A stretch of 64,000 bases of DNA, taken from Marisa cornuarietis. Lineage: Eukaryota > Mollusca > Gastropoda > Architaenioglossa > Ampullariidae. Numbering within the stretch: the stretch's first letter is position 1; every line of letters starts with the position of its first letter. Below are positions 1 to 12,283 of this stretch, piece after piece. The position numbers and the translations under genes were made by a program. The notes below the pieces were generated by a model. It did not search any database and was not told the origin of the DNA. It saw only the letters and a program-made list of their open reading frames with translations. The stretch covers positions 4,534,001-4,598,000 of the forward strand of contig SMMW01000584.1 in assembly GCA_004794655.1 (NCBI GenBank), given 5' to 3'.

Positions 1-314
1 GTACTTTAAACATTAAGAGGCAAGATGACAATCCATTGTGATTTATTCACTTACAAATAAATAAAAACCTGATAATACAGCAGATCTAGAGCCGTTTTGG
101 AGCTTTGTGTGGGCGAGGTGCGAATCAAGCATCTTCAAATCATGTTATATTTGTCTTTTCTCCTCAATTGTGGTTGTCGTCCCTCGCTACCAGGTTTGGG
201 CGGCGCCAGGCCCTAAGCCTCAAAAAGGCTCCCCTTGAGCTGCTCGCACCTTTAACCCTGAAGACATGGCCTGTCCAGTGCACAATAAAGCCGGCATGAG
301 TTGAGCGAATAGGC
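1..314. other. Non-coding, nothing recognised
   Basis: No exon, repeat family or regulatory site could be supported here. Confidence 0.5.
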
Positions 315-2355
315 TTAAAGGACAAACCGAGCGAAACATTTTTTTCTTTATGATCGGGTTAAGTTCGTTTTAAAATAATAATTCCCAAAATATTCGTACA
401 TAATTATGCTTAATTATAAAGATATAAGACTTCAAACATCTGCATTCTCACCTGCCGCTATGAAAGCGGGAAAAATTACTCTCCTATACTGAAGAGCTCT
501 TACGCGCCCTGAGTATTTGTAACAATCGAGTGTGCATGTCTTCAAGTCAAATGAAGAAACATCGCTCAGGTTGTCGTTTTCAAGAAGGGATTTTTTCCCC
601 CAAAAAATGAAGCAGCTGAATTTTGGAAGACAGCCCTACAGATTGGAACTTTATTTAGAAGCTTCCAATGAAGTTAAAAAAATAATTAAATGTCCAAACT
701 GAATTCATTCAACAGACTGGTATAAATCAATCAAAATTTAATGGGCAACAATCACAGTCATTGCAGTCTACGTTGTATTATTACTGATAGATTGTCTGTT
801 ACTAAGTGGGCGCATTTGAGTTAATTTTCCCATGTGTATTATTGTTAATAAAATGTAAACACGTTTCAAAAATGTTTGTCTGAGCTAGAGAAACTCCTGT
901 AATTTTTTTATTTGATGGTTTCAAACATTGCATTTTCATTTTATAGTTACAACTGACTAGTGATAAGTATTTTTTAGAATTAAAATATAATAATAGTTTG
1001 AAACATGTTTATTGATGTAAAAACTTATTTCTTCCTCATTTAGCTGCATGTAAAATTTTCTATTTGCTTACTGATACTCGCACGTGTTCCCGTTTAAGCA
1101 CCTTATAATATGTTTATCACTCGATTCTCCCCCTACCCCGCCTTTTTTTCTTAGCCGTTTCGAGCACCCTGGTGCCATCACACTGTCAGTTGTTTTTAGC
1201 ATTGTGCTGGATAAAGATACGACTGATGATGTTGTGTTTGTGACTGTGTCACGATGTTACTTGTAGACCAGATTGAGTAGAAACTTTTGATGTTGCATAT
1301 CTGGTGCTTTATCTACCAGCAGTCGTTGCTGGTTTTAACAGCTCGTGCTTTTGTATAGTAAATACGTACCTGCTGTAGGAATAAAATTTCTCCGTTTTAC
1401 TGAAAGTCGAAAACTTGCTTGTACTGTAGAAGTGACTAGATAATAATCGATTTCAAATGTTTTGAGAAAATTCTTGAGTACAGCGTGAGGACGAAGTTCG
1501 CACGGCAGGTTTGAATAAAGCAGATTGGTATATACACATCTCTGACCAAAATCAATCCACTGGTGTTTGCTGCCATTATCTTTAGGATTTCCTGAATGAG
1601 TACAAACTAACTCCATGTGAGTGTCGAAGAGAACATTCAGCAACAGCACAATGTGTCCTGGTCAGCTTTCTTCTACTGAGGATTTCAACTTCAGCTAGTG
1701 CAGACGGCACTATTTTTAGAAATACTTCCGTTTTGTCACTTCCTGTATTCAGGCCTGACGAGAGGGGGGGACAGGGGGTCTGGTGTACCCGGGCCCGCGG
1801 CTGTGAAGGGGGCCCGGCCGTAGCGGATTATTTTCGTTTTTCGTTTCCTTTTCTTTTTCTGTTAAAGAAATGTTGACGTAAAATTCCTCATTCTGGGGAT
1901 TTTTTCTTATGGAGCGAGATATTACTCGTTTGATCCTTTACCGTCAGTTTTCCTCATTTACTAACCGCTCAGGTGTAAACAACTCTATGTTCAGGTAGTG
2001 ATATAGATCCTAATGCACCTGTCCATATGTTTCCAGTCTATATTACATTAATAAATGAAATGTAGATGCTGACAATCAAAATGTAAGCATATTATTATAT
2101 ACTGGGAAAATAATTTACAATTACAAGGGGCCCGGAGAAGCCTGACCCGGGGCCCGTAGAGGTAGTCCGCCCCGGGGGCGTGCTGGCTCTCGGCGGCCCT
2201 GCCTGTATTCTCGACAAATCCAGGTATGCTTAAGAGAAAAATATTACCATAAAATATTTCATGCCTCTTTGTCATAAAATACCACCGGAATATGTTTTTG
2301 TGATACTTTGTGCTGTTTCCAACGATTATTGCTCAGCAATCGGGTTGGGCTTTAA
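315..2355 (+). mobile_element. Kolobok-like DNA transposon copy 1 (THAP-domain remnant, TTAA-flanked)
   Basis: The element is bounded by TTAA at 315-318 and 2352-2355, with imperfect inverted ends (AGGACAAACCGAGCG on the left; AGCCCAACCCG read inward from the right). On the minus strand around 1380-1660 is a decayed THAP zinc-finger domain. It starts HCAVAEC, followed by GVSLYSFRK and, in a shifted frame, QWIDF and KRRNFIPTA, with stops and frameshifts throughout. TTAA target duplication together with a THAP domain is characteristic of the Kolobok superfamily. It is interrupted by a hAT-type insertion at 1750-2201. Copies 2 and 3 share the same layout. Confidence 0.7.
1750..2201. mobile_element. 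Nested non-autonomous hAT-type element
   Basis: A 452-bp GC-rich-ended insertion interrupts Kolobok-like copy 1 and is absent from copies 2 and 3. It begins CAGGCCTGACGAGAG and ends so that its inverted complement begins CAGGGCCGCCGAGAG. The 8-base direct repeat CCTGTATT flanks it at 1742-1749 and 2202-2209. An 8-bp target duplication and CAGG ends are hAT hallmarks. No transposase frame is present. Confidence 0.75.
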
Positions 2356-4408
2356 AGGGAAAAAGTATGATAAAAGAGCTCAAGCCTGAAAAAGAACAGA
2401 GGTTCCAGCAGCAGATCCAACACTTTATGAGAGACTAAAAGCAACTGGCAACTGGGAATTGTAGTGCAGAAGTGTGTGTTGTAAATAAGATTAGTAATAT
2501 CTGGATCTGGATCGTAAATTTCTTAGCCTTATATCAAAACAGGACTTTATTCTAGGCCTTTCTACTACAACGACATTGCTCTATTGATCCTTGCAGAAAT
2601 AGTAAAGGTTATTTGTGTGCTTTTTTAATTAAAAAAAAACTATGAGAGGGGCACTTTAGATATCGGTAGTTTTGGGGCCAGCGGTGAGTGAAGCAACAAG
2701 CTTCTCTTCCTTCCTGCTATCAGTTAAAATAATTTTGTGGAATAAAAATCGAACTTCGAAGGGTTAAGGCAATGATATATTTCTGTTTAGTTGAAAACAT
2801 TCTAAGATCAAATTTAAAGGGTGGTTGTCAAATAAATGAAACGAGAAAACTGCAATTTGAAAGAGTAAAAATATGTTTTAGTAAGCATCTTATTTACGCT
2901 TCACTTTTGAAAGGCAAAGGGAGTGTGATAGATCATTATTAATGATATTAATAATTCTGGCCTGATTACGTAAAATGAAATATTGGAGGGGAGGTAAACC
3001 GAGGTTTAAAAAGTTGCCATTTTTTGCTCGCTGAGATAGTTATATAAGGAGAATGTTCGTCATAATTTTCCCATATCTTCGTCACCTTTTACTCAGGACA
3101 TCTTGTTCCAATTATTTAGTGAGTTCAGGACTTTTTGACCGATTTTTTTCCCGACAAGTGTACGGAAAGTCAGAAGATATTAATAGCCAGATCAAGGATG
3201 TACAGACACAGATAATCGCCTGTTATTTGAACAGCTGGAGGGGGGGGGGACAGAAAAGCCATATAGTTTATTGAATCTGTTGCTTTTGCTTTGTCACCCC
3301 ATGAAAGTGTAACGACATGGAGTTAAAACAATGAACATGTACTCTCATTTTTACTTCCCTTTCCCCTATTTCGTCGTCTTCTCTCTCTTCCTTCTCCAAT
3401 CCGCTTCCTTTTTTAGTACAGTACGATGTCGGTAACTTCGTCCCAGACTCAAAAGTTAAGCATTTGTCACCAATCTGCAGTGGCGTAGGAAGATACTTGG
3501 CTTTGTGGGAGGGGGAGAGGGCAAACTCCCTGCTGACAGTGAGCAACCCTCGCACTCTTACATTACGAAAAAAAGGGTGCCTGTGTGCAGCCATGCACAC
3601 ACGCGCGTACACGGTGGTGCTTTAACAGTGTTAAACGACAAAGCAACACTTAGCAAGAAACAGAACTCATTGAAAATGACTCATCCGGATTTTGCAATCA
3701 CAAGAAATTATGTAATATTCAGAATAATAGGAACTTTATAATCAGTTTAATCACATTCAGTGTTTGCAAGTCAGTGTGCTAAAAAAAATTCCCCTTGCGT
3801 CTTTCATTAATGCCTTTATTTTGTAGTAAAAGTAGTGTTTCTTTTTCCTTTCTTTAGACTGAGGGCTAGATGTAAAAAAGCATAACTTTTGCTAAGTCAG
3901 TTACCCTCTTAAATAAAGATTTATCATTTATCATTTCTGTTTTTTTTTTCTCTCTCTCTCTCTCTCGGCTCTGCCTTTTTTTTACTTTGTGGAGTCACGT
4001 TTCAAGCATTGGTACAGTGGGTGGGGGCATCAAGATATTCTTGAACCTTCAGCTGAGGAGACGGCTGTCATCCTTGCCCTTTTGGTTCCTACGTCACTGC
4101 CGATACAGTGATGAACGTCTGTCTTGGGTTCAGCTCTCGTCTAGGGCACGCCGTTCTTTCTCTGTATGTGGCACCTGTTTACAGGGCTGGCTGCTTCGCC
4201 GTAATATAGCCTTATTTGCTGTTGTGACGTCAAACCCTCTCTCTAAACTCCCTTGAAAGATTCCTGTTATCAGGTACCCGAAGCTAATGAGGATGGAAGT
4301 TCGTTCGCCGTTCTGATTTTTAACCTGTAATGCGTATTAATATCTTGTGATGCTAGGACGCAAGAACATCATTACCTTAACGTTACCGACACCGTGCACC
4401 TGTTTTAG
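2356..4408. other. Intergenic or 5' intron of the EF-hand gene
   Basis: AT-rich sequence with a TC run at 3951-3966. Upstream exons of the EF-hand gene might lie here, but no frame with EF-hand character was found. Confidence 0.4.
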
Positions 4409-4882
4409 GAAGCCGATCAAAATGGTGACGGAATCTTGACTCTAAGAGAGTTTATCGAGAGCTACTTAGCTTATGACCTGAACGGTGAGTAGTGTTCAGA
4501 TTTTCCGAGCCTGTAATGATAATTTTTCAGGCTCACGAGTTTGTGGTGACTGTACTAATAATGTTCGTACCCTGAGTTTTGCTTTAACCCATCCCTCTCC
4601 AACCCCGGGATCATAGGAAGAGATACGTGTCATTGTCCTATTTTCCGAGGACAACCCGACATTTCATCTTCCCAATCTGTCTGTATGTATGCTGTCTGCA
4701 TAGTCCCCAAGGTCAAAGACATTTTACTGCTAGTGTTATAAGGATTGATTGATTGATCCAAGATCAAGGGCATTGCTGGCCGTGTTTCAGACGATGACCG
4801 AATTTCACGGACCGAGTTCGCCAGCTACACGCTAGAGCTGGCGCCGGAACTGCATGGCTTCACATTGCTTACGCTCGGCTGA
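4409..4882 (+). CDS. EF-hand protein, exon pair 1 (two EF-hands; 3' end of a gene, upstream exons not found)
   Basis: Exon 4409-4484 follows a tgttttAG acceptor and ends AACG|GTGAGT, phase 1. It encodes a canonical EF-hand with loop DQNGDGILTLRE. Exon 4791-4882 follows gtttcAG. Joined, the boundary creates a second 12-residue loop, DLNDDDRISRTE, with acidic residues at the calcium-ligand positions and Glu at position 12. The reading frame then runs about 20 residues (including LELAPELHGF) to TGA at 4880-4882, with no usable donor before it. An AATAAA lies about 240 bases further on. The first exon enters in phase 0, so 5' exons must exist, perhaps left of the window or within 2.4-4.4 kb, where I could not find them. 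Confidence 0.7.
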
Positions 4883-5883
4883 AAGGCGTTACAGCAATAG
4901 CTGGTACCATGAATTTACCCTTTTTAAAAAATTATATAAAATTAATGGAAAGAGGTAGACGAACAATTTAAATTGATAATGATAGATCAAACTGTGTAGA
5001 AAAGAAAAATATTTACCTTTTGTTTGCTTAAAAACACACTTTTATGGTATTCCCAACAGAAAATACCATGATAATGAGCAGTCACAAAAACATTTATAAA
5101 GGTTTTACGAGCCCCCCAAAAATAAATAAAAAAAACATAAGGGAGGAAACTACTACAACCGTTGGAAATCGTCTACCATGATTCCCTTCCTTGAACTGAC
5201 AGGAAGTCAACAGATTTTTTTTTGTAAACAAAGGAAAGTTCGAGAATCGAAGCACGTTGTCTCTCACTTTGACATGGATTTTTACTTCAACAACCGCAAA
5301 GGAGAAGAAAATAGTAAGTAATATTAAAATACTAATGTATATTCTAATAAAAAATATGTTATTTTGGTACTTTATGTCGGTATATATTGTGTAAATAATT
5401 TTTTGTTAATATCCGACCGGGGATTTCCAAAAGTTCTAAAGCGAGTACAGTCGTAATCTTTCATTTGATTTGAATACTCGAAGACAAAGCCTATGTATCT
5501 TAAAATTTACACCAAGTGAATGTTTTAAAAATGCTCTTTAAAACGGTGTATTACTGATGGTTGTCTTTACTGTAGGTTAATAAATATAAATTTTCAAAGC
5601 TGCCGGTCGAACTTTCTACCCCGGGTATTTCCTAGCCATTTTCGAAACAGAAAGACAGGTACCGTGGGAAAACGCAATAAATGTCTATCAAACGTGCAAA
5701 CTTCATCATGAAAAGAAGATCACTCGATAGAAAAACGAATGAACTATCGTGTGCATTAATATTTTTTTCCGAAACAACGCATTTTATGTGTGTATAAAAT
5801 TAACAAAAATGTGCCTGACGAGGAGTTAAGGTGCGCGTCAGCGTGCCGCCGGCTGCCTCCAATCGATTGGAGACTCGAGTTAG

Positions 5884-6544
5884 ATTGACTTCACGCTTTT
5901 CACGCTCTACGACTCTGACCACGACCATCGCTTGGAGATGGGCGACTTCGTCAAGTTTTATAATGCTATCGACACCTCTGGTAAGTTTTATAATGATATC
6001 GACACTGCTCCTAAGGGGTGGGTCTATGACAACACGTACAGGGCCATCGTCATGCTACGTGTTGGTGTGCGGTACACTAAGTGTTGGGTATGCTGTCTAG
6101 GACACTACACGTTGGGTTTGTGACACTTCGTGTTGGCTCTGACACAGGGTGTTTAATTGATAATGAGAAGAAATCATTGTTGGGCGATGTAAGGTCAGTG
6201 ATGGAAGTGTAGTGCCAGTAGTGGATATGAATGTGTCAGCGACGTTAAGTGCAGTTTCTGTACTGCAAGTGTCTGAAGAGTAATGAAAATGTAGGTTTAA
6301 TAATGGAAGTGTAGGATCAGTAAATTCTGTGCTTGGCCGGCAAAGATACTTGCTCGGTTAGAAAGGTATTTGTTCGGTTAACGAGAGGCCTGTTGTCAGA
6401 TGTTGTCTCGTCTATAAGCACGCTTTTATCAGCATCAAGTGACGCCCTTCTTGTGTCCTGTTTAGTTCAACAGGTGAGAACCGGGTGACTGAAGACCAAT
6501 ACAAAGCCTATTTTATCACGGTAACGATTTTGAATTATAACTAG
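5884..6544 (+). CDS. EF-hand protein, exon pair 2 (two EF-hands, possibly the same gene)
   Basis: Exon 5884-5980 (acceptor gttAG, weak pyrimidine tract; donor TCTG|GTAAGT, phase 1) encodes IDFTLFTLY and then the EF loop DSDHDHRLEMGD. Exon 6474-6544 (acceptor caacAG) completes a degenerate loop, DTSGENRVTEDQ, and runs to TAG. The intron falls inside the second loop in phase 1, as in exon pair 1, so the pairs are homologous. Position 12 is Asp or Gln instead of Glu, so calcium binding may be weaker. A possible extra exon ends at 5313 with the donor AAATA|GTAAGT, but its phase does not fit this exon. AATAAA occurs at 7121 and 7193. The gene converges on gene B. Confidence 0.6.
5953..6012 (+). 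repeat. 30-base tandem duplication across the EF-hand exon donor
   Basis: The segment 5953-5982 (beginning AAGTTTTATAATGCTATCG) is repeated at 5983-6012 with five mismatches. The first copy is the end of the EF-hand exon. The junction of the two copies supplies the GGTAAG donor sequence. Confidence 0.85.
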
Positions 6545-7751
6545 CTTTGGTCCTGAGATCTCGGAACTTAGCAGATTTACTTCTAAAGCCGCAGATAATC
6601 CGTTATGGAACCAGGAATCAGAAAAGATATTGTGCAGCCAACAAATTGTTTGCTGATGTGACTCTGCAGTCTCGAGAAGCCATCGCACATGAACGCGTAA
6701 TGAAGATTCTCCCTCCTTAACATTCTCTTCTTTCATTCTCTTCACTGCATTTACGCGCTTATCTACCAATGACATCAAAATCACACGCAGCAGTTTCAAT
6801 CACAACGACACATCTTGTATTTCTCCCGATGACACTGTTTTTATTCGCATTCTCTCTACGGTCCTTGGCATAGTGTTACACTGCCTCTACAAATTCACAC
6901 TGCACTGAATCAAACTCTTTGGCCGAAGATACAACTGTATAGCGACATGCGAGTCACAGTTACATATGCCGTGAAGGTTATGAATGTATGGCTTACGCTC
7001 TATTTCTCGCTTGCAGGTGTATCGTCAGTTGAGTCGTGTACCTATATTATTGGATGAATTAATTCAACGTGGATTCAACCTTCAAACTTCCGGAAAAATC
7101 CCATTATTGTGCATCTGGATAATAAAAATCAACGCTACTCGGAAACTAAACTGTGCTTTACATTTGGAAATGAACATTATATTATTTTCAGAAATAAAAT
7201 CTAACGTCTGTGATAATGTCGTATTTAAAAAAAAATAATTTCCTTCAACTACTGCCTTGTTGTTTCGAGAAAAACCACGATACCATAAATACTTTCAAAA
7301 CAAACATAAACAGATTATAGCTGATTTCTGAGATAGCAAGAAAAATGTACATGTAATTCTACTGATGTCGTTGAGGTATCATATCTAGGCTGGCCAGCCA
7401 GAAATGTGAATTGATATCAATGAGATCAAAATTTGTGAAGGATAAGGTGTGTGTGTGTTTGTAAGAGAGTGAGTGAGTGAAGGGATGAGGTTGATGGCGG
7501 GAAAGAGGGATAAAACAAATTTAGCTGTCGAGTATAATGTATCCAAACAAAACCCAGACACCACTTCTTCATATATTATCATTCACGTACCTTAAAAAAA
7601 GTGAGGTATGTAACATCTCACTCCATAACGATTCGAAAAGACCATAGGATGACCCTTTACCTATTGTAAAAGAACTTGTTTTGCGTGGTAGTTACTTTTC
7701 TTTTTAAATTTTAAGTCTCTGGTTGACTGCCTCGTACCCCTTGTTGGCTTT
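6545..7751. other. Convergent 3' region between the EF-hand gene and gene B
   Basis: It holds the presumed 3' UTRs of both genes. Plus-strand AATAAA motifs occur at 7121 and 7193. No clear minus-strand signal for gene B was seen. Confidence 0.4.
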
Positions 7752-8032
7752 CTAGCTCTCCAGCGACACGTTGACGTAAGGAGGTTCAGAAGCAGCACCT
7801 GTAGGTTCATGGATGTCCAGTCCTATTTGTGAACCAGAGGGTTGTTTCATTATCTCGCTGTCCGTGTCTGAACTGTCCGCTTTCCCGTTCTGTGCTTGGA
7901 GTTCCCTCAGCGGGTTGTCCAGGAAAGCGGGCGCGCGCTCGTGCATAAGACGGCGATGAGCCAGCAACATAAGGCCGACGCCAAAGGAGTAGCCCACCAG
8001 CAACATAACAATGGCTAGACCCACCACAGCGC
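7752..8032 (-). other. Gene B last exon: transmembrane helix and cytoplasmic tail
   Basis: A hydrophobic helix (GAVVGLAIVMLLVGYSFGVG) leads to HRR and then a hydrophilic tail of about 66 residues. The tail contains an acidic Ser/Asp cluster (DSSDTDSE), which resembles a casein kinase 2 substrate stretch. Near the end it has PPYVNV, where Tyr-Val-Asn fits the Grb2 SH2 pattern YxN. The motif readings are inference. Confidence 0.85.
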
Positions 8033-11000
8033 CTGCAACATGAAGGCAGATGCTGCCATCTACAGCCATCCATGTCGAGGAAATGAATACAGTGTTTCGG
8101 ATTCCCCCTCCCACTCGTCCGTGAATTTATTGCTTTATAAATGTGTCTAAATATAATAATGACTTTTATCTAGTATACTTCACGGGCAGGTAATTGCTGC
8201 AGAAGGTTGACGTCACCACCACGTGAGTGACTGCCCTTGCTTGGTGTATAGATTTTTCATGAGAATCAAAATCTAAAGGAAGGTAAATTTTATAATCGTT
8301 GTTTAAAATTTAAACAAAATTTTCTGAGTCCGGAGTTAAATAATGCAACGTGTCAGTTACTCTCATTCTTGATGATTGAAAAAATATTTGTACAATTAAC
8401 ACGAGCTCACGAAATGCAAAATCACGTCAGGTTTGGTAAGCGATCATTTATATCACAAAGTTTTGCGCCGCTCTCTCCTTGAAGTGAACTTCCAATCAGC
8501 TTGAATTGTACTACACATAACTATATTATTTTAGGCTGACGTGTAAATGTGTAAAGTGGTAACCAGTGGAGTCAGGACGAGGCTCAATTTTCGCCACACA
8601 TGTACCTTTTGCACTGCCTGTCAACTCACGACCATCCATTTTTGCCCAGAATTCAGGTGGATGTCGGGTGAAAGATTGACTTGCTTACCCTTGCTGTAAG
8701 AAGTGGATGATGCTTTAGGACTGGGTTTTGATTTCTGTACACTAAGGCGGAGGTCGCCGCGAATGGAAGGTGGCTGAGCACGTGGTAGCCTCTGCTGTGG
8801 AGAATGCTGCTGGGGTGGGGAGGGTGGTGCCGCCTTAGGATTCGCTGTTGGTGCCACACCGATAGCGACTTTAGTAGCCTTCAGCTGTGCTACCTGCGGT
8901 ATCGTAAAGTGTAAAATAAATCTCTCTCTCCCACACACTGTGTGCGTGAGTGCGTAATAAAGAGAGGCGAAAGAGAACTGAGCGACTGATTATTCATCAC
9001 TTACTTTTCAGCTCAAAATCTATTTCTGCCACGACTACCACACCAATGCCAACCGTCATCACCGTCACTGACATTGTCATCGTGGCAATGTCGATGACAA
9101 TCATACCTTCAAGAAATGCAGTCATAATAGCGTCCGCAACTAACCTTTTGGCCGCTTTGCACTGGCACAGAGACAGTAAAGTAACTCCCGCTAATTGCAC
9201 TTTGCAGCCTGTCTACCGCCTCCTGAAGAGACGCTTCTGGTTCGCTTTGCTGGACATCGCCGGCGATAGGCGCGTGGTCAAGGAGCGAGAAGGATACGTA
9301 GATGTTGTTACTGTCGTAATCCACCTCAAAGAAGAAAACAAACTTCTGTGCTAAACGACTTTACGGGCCAACTTTTCTATAACCAAAATATCAACCCTAA
9401 CTATAACGCTTTATCAGGCTAATAATATATTTTCGTAAACATTTCCATAGTATATCAATATACCATAATATACCAGACAGGAGGGAGCTAGGAGCGAAAG
9501 AGTTAACAGTAGGTCGAAAGTGAGTTGTTACTGGGCTCAATGCCCGATCCAGCTTAGTGTTCTTACTCTTACAGTGTACGAGACAAAAGATCATATACTC
9601 ATTGAGTAGAAACATGTTTCACGTCAAGGCCGTAGTGTGGATTTGTGTCGTGGACATACCCTTGTTCTAGCCACTCTCAAGAAGGAGACTTGACAGATAG
9701 ACGTAATGGTGATGAGGAACTGGTCCCGGAAGTCCGTCAGACTAGGAGCTACAAATGTGCTGTAGTTTCCTGACAAGATTGAAACATCAGTTGTTAGCGA
9801 ACACTCCCGTTGAAGAACTAACTTAAACTTTCTAAAAGCTCTTTGCAAAGAGGTGAAAACTTTTGTTCAATTCTAGATGGCATGCAATAGTCTACGTTGG
9901 AAACATTCATAATAGGACATGAGAATGCTGTAGAATGTAGATCCTGTCTTTTTCAATCAAAAAATTAAAATGTTATAAGTAGCATAACACTTCTGTTCGT
10001 CTATAAAAAGCGACTCTTGCTATCATAGGATTACTGATGAAAAGGCTTCACCTGGAAATGTCACAATGTACTCCACTCTTTGAGTCTTGTTGAAGCAGGG
10101 GCTAATGTCAAAGTCCCGCTTTTTAAGTTCATCCTCTCTATAATCGTATATGTTATGGATGCGTTCAAAAGGCGGCTGCACGGTAAAGACACGGGAAACT
10201 TAAAATAACCGGAAGTCCAGGAGATAACGTCTCTCTCAACATCAGATGAATACATTATTTAAGAAAATGCAATAAAAACGCTAGACAAGATCAAATGAGT
10301 TTATGTCATTCTGGTCAAAGACAATAATGTTCACACAGTGAAATGTGAATCTCGTGTGAAGTGTTTGTGAACTGCCGCAGCGAGAAAGCTTGGTGGAAGG
10401 AAGGAAATACCATGTTTACTCCAAAATAAGACCTGGTCTTATGTTAATTTTTCCTCCAAAAGAGGCTTGTTTTCAAGGGGATGACTTTTTTCGTTCAAAA
10501 AACTACATTTATTTTAATACAGTCGTGTCATCTTCTGGAACATCGTCATAACTCATAAACCCTGAATTGCCGGCCTGAATTTCTTGCCTTTTCCCGTTGA
10601 ACCATTGTCCGTTATAATTTATATTATCACTTATTTTAAGCATGAACGTAATATTATTATTTAATTCAGAACTTTCGCCATGTGTTTCAACGGACGAACG
10701 AAATCCGGCCGTCTGGCTTATAGATGGGGTAGGGCTTATATTAGGATCATCCTGAAAAATCATTCTAGGGCTTATTTTCGGGTAAATGCGGTAGTGAGGT
10801 GCAAAGGGCAGAGCATTCGTAGGATTGGCGACTCACATCAAAGGTCTGGGCGGTGATGCGCAGCATAACTGGTAGAAGCGATTCGTACTGGTACCCGGCC
10901 CGCTCAAGCCAAGCTGCCTGTACCACGTGACACGTCAGGCGCCCCAGCAACAGCGGACAAAATGCGAGAATAAAACAGGAACATAATAATTTCTTTAAAC

Positions 11001-12224
11001 GAAAAGACTTCACAGAGCAGACGTCAGTTTGTAATTTTGTGCTCGTTAGCGACATGCATAGATACTGATGATGGAGCAGTAATTAAGTCCCCGGGATGCC
11101 TTAAAGCAGCTTAGAAGCCCGCTAAGCCTGGTGGTCGTCAGGGGGAGGGAGCTGTAAGTGACTCAACGTGTCTACGGAATGGAAGGTGGGGCTCAATCCT
11201 CTACTTAGATTGCTTGTTACCTATAAATCAGGTGCATATAATGACTAAACTGACGACGACGACGACGACGACGATGATGATGATAATGATGATGATGATG
11301 ATGGGACTGAGTGCCAATGCAGTGCACATGGTAGCTGACCGTTGCAAAGTACCACTCCCAGTGAGTCTCGAAAGGGTTGTTTGCCGGCCAGTCGTCCTTC
11401 ACCGCCACCCACACATCGCAGTCGATGTCTCGCGCCACGCGCTGAAATTCCACACACAGGTACACATACGTATGTAAAGACACGCACGCACGCACGCACG
11501 CGCGCACACAGACACACACATAGACACACGCACGCACACACAAGCTCGAATGCACGCTCTTCCCGGGCTCCGCCCCCCGCCCCCCGCCCCACATATACAT
11601 ATCTTATAATCAAAAGATAACACCAGGTTTTGCTATGAACATTTTGAGGGAACGATGTAGCTGCACACTGCGTCGCTAAGAGCCAGGTCAATGGCTAGAT
11701 GGTAAGTGGTCAACTAATCTGCTTATACTTTATGACCACTTTTGCTGACTGCTTGGCGTTAACCATGCGGGCTACTACAGCGCCTAGTCGCGTTTTGTAC
11801 GTGAGGCCAATGATCATCTGCTGCTAGCAGAAAGACAACTAGTTTGTCAAATCTCATTTGTGTGTGAGCGCAAGGTTGCACGTGCGTGTAAAATGCTTTA
11901 GCAGCGCACGGTAATCACGAAAATTACATTTCGTAGTCTGGAGAAAAAGACTCGCTGTATTTTGGTTGCTCGTTCCGAGGGCGCACACTGACCTGGCCTG
12001 CATACGTGAACTTGTTGTTGAAGTTGAAGAACTCGTGCTCGTTTTTCATGCGCACGTGCACGGAGTCGGCGGCCGTGGCATCGGCGCTGAGCTTGGAGAT
12101 GGGCGTCACTGTGCAGTTGCCGAGAACAGTGTCCATGATGTAGGCCACTCCTGTACAACACGCGGCGAAATGTGACTAGACAACAACTCCAGCTTTGAAC
12201 GTGAGTAGCATTCTTTCTCAGCAA

Positions 12225-12283
<59 letters not shown>

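Noticed and set aside
315..2355. piggyBac classification of the TTAA-flanked element
   Set aside because: The decayed THAP finger fits Kolobok better; no piggyBac-like transposase motif was seen.
8950..9354. 134-codon plus-strand frame, rich in Thr and Ile
   Set aside because: It lies antisense over gene B exon 13, whose frame matches its paralogue in gene A.
11217..11691. His-, Ser- and Cys-rich minus-strand frames
   Set aside because: They are produced by GAC/GAT and CA/CG microsatellites around gene B exon 9.
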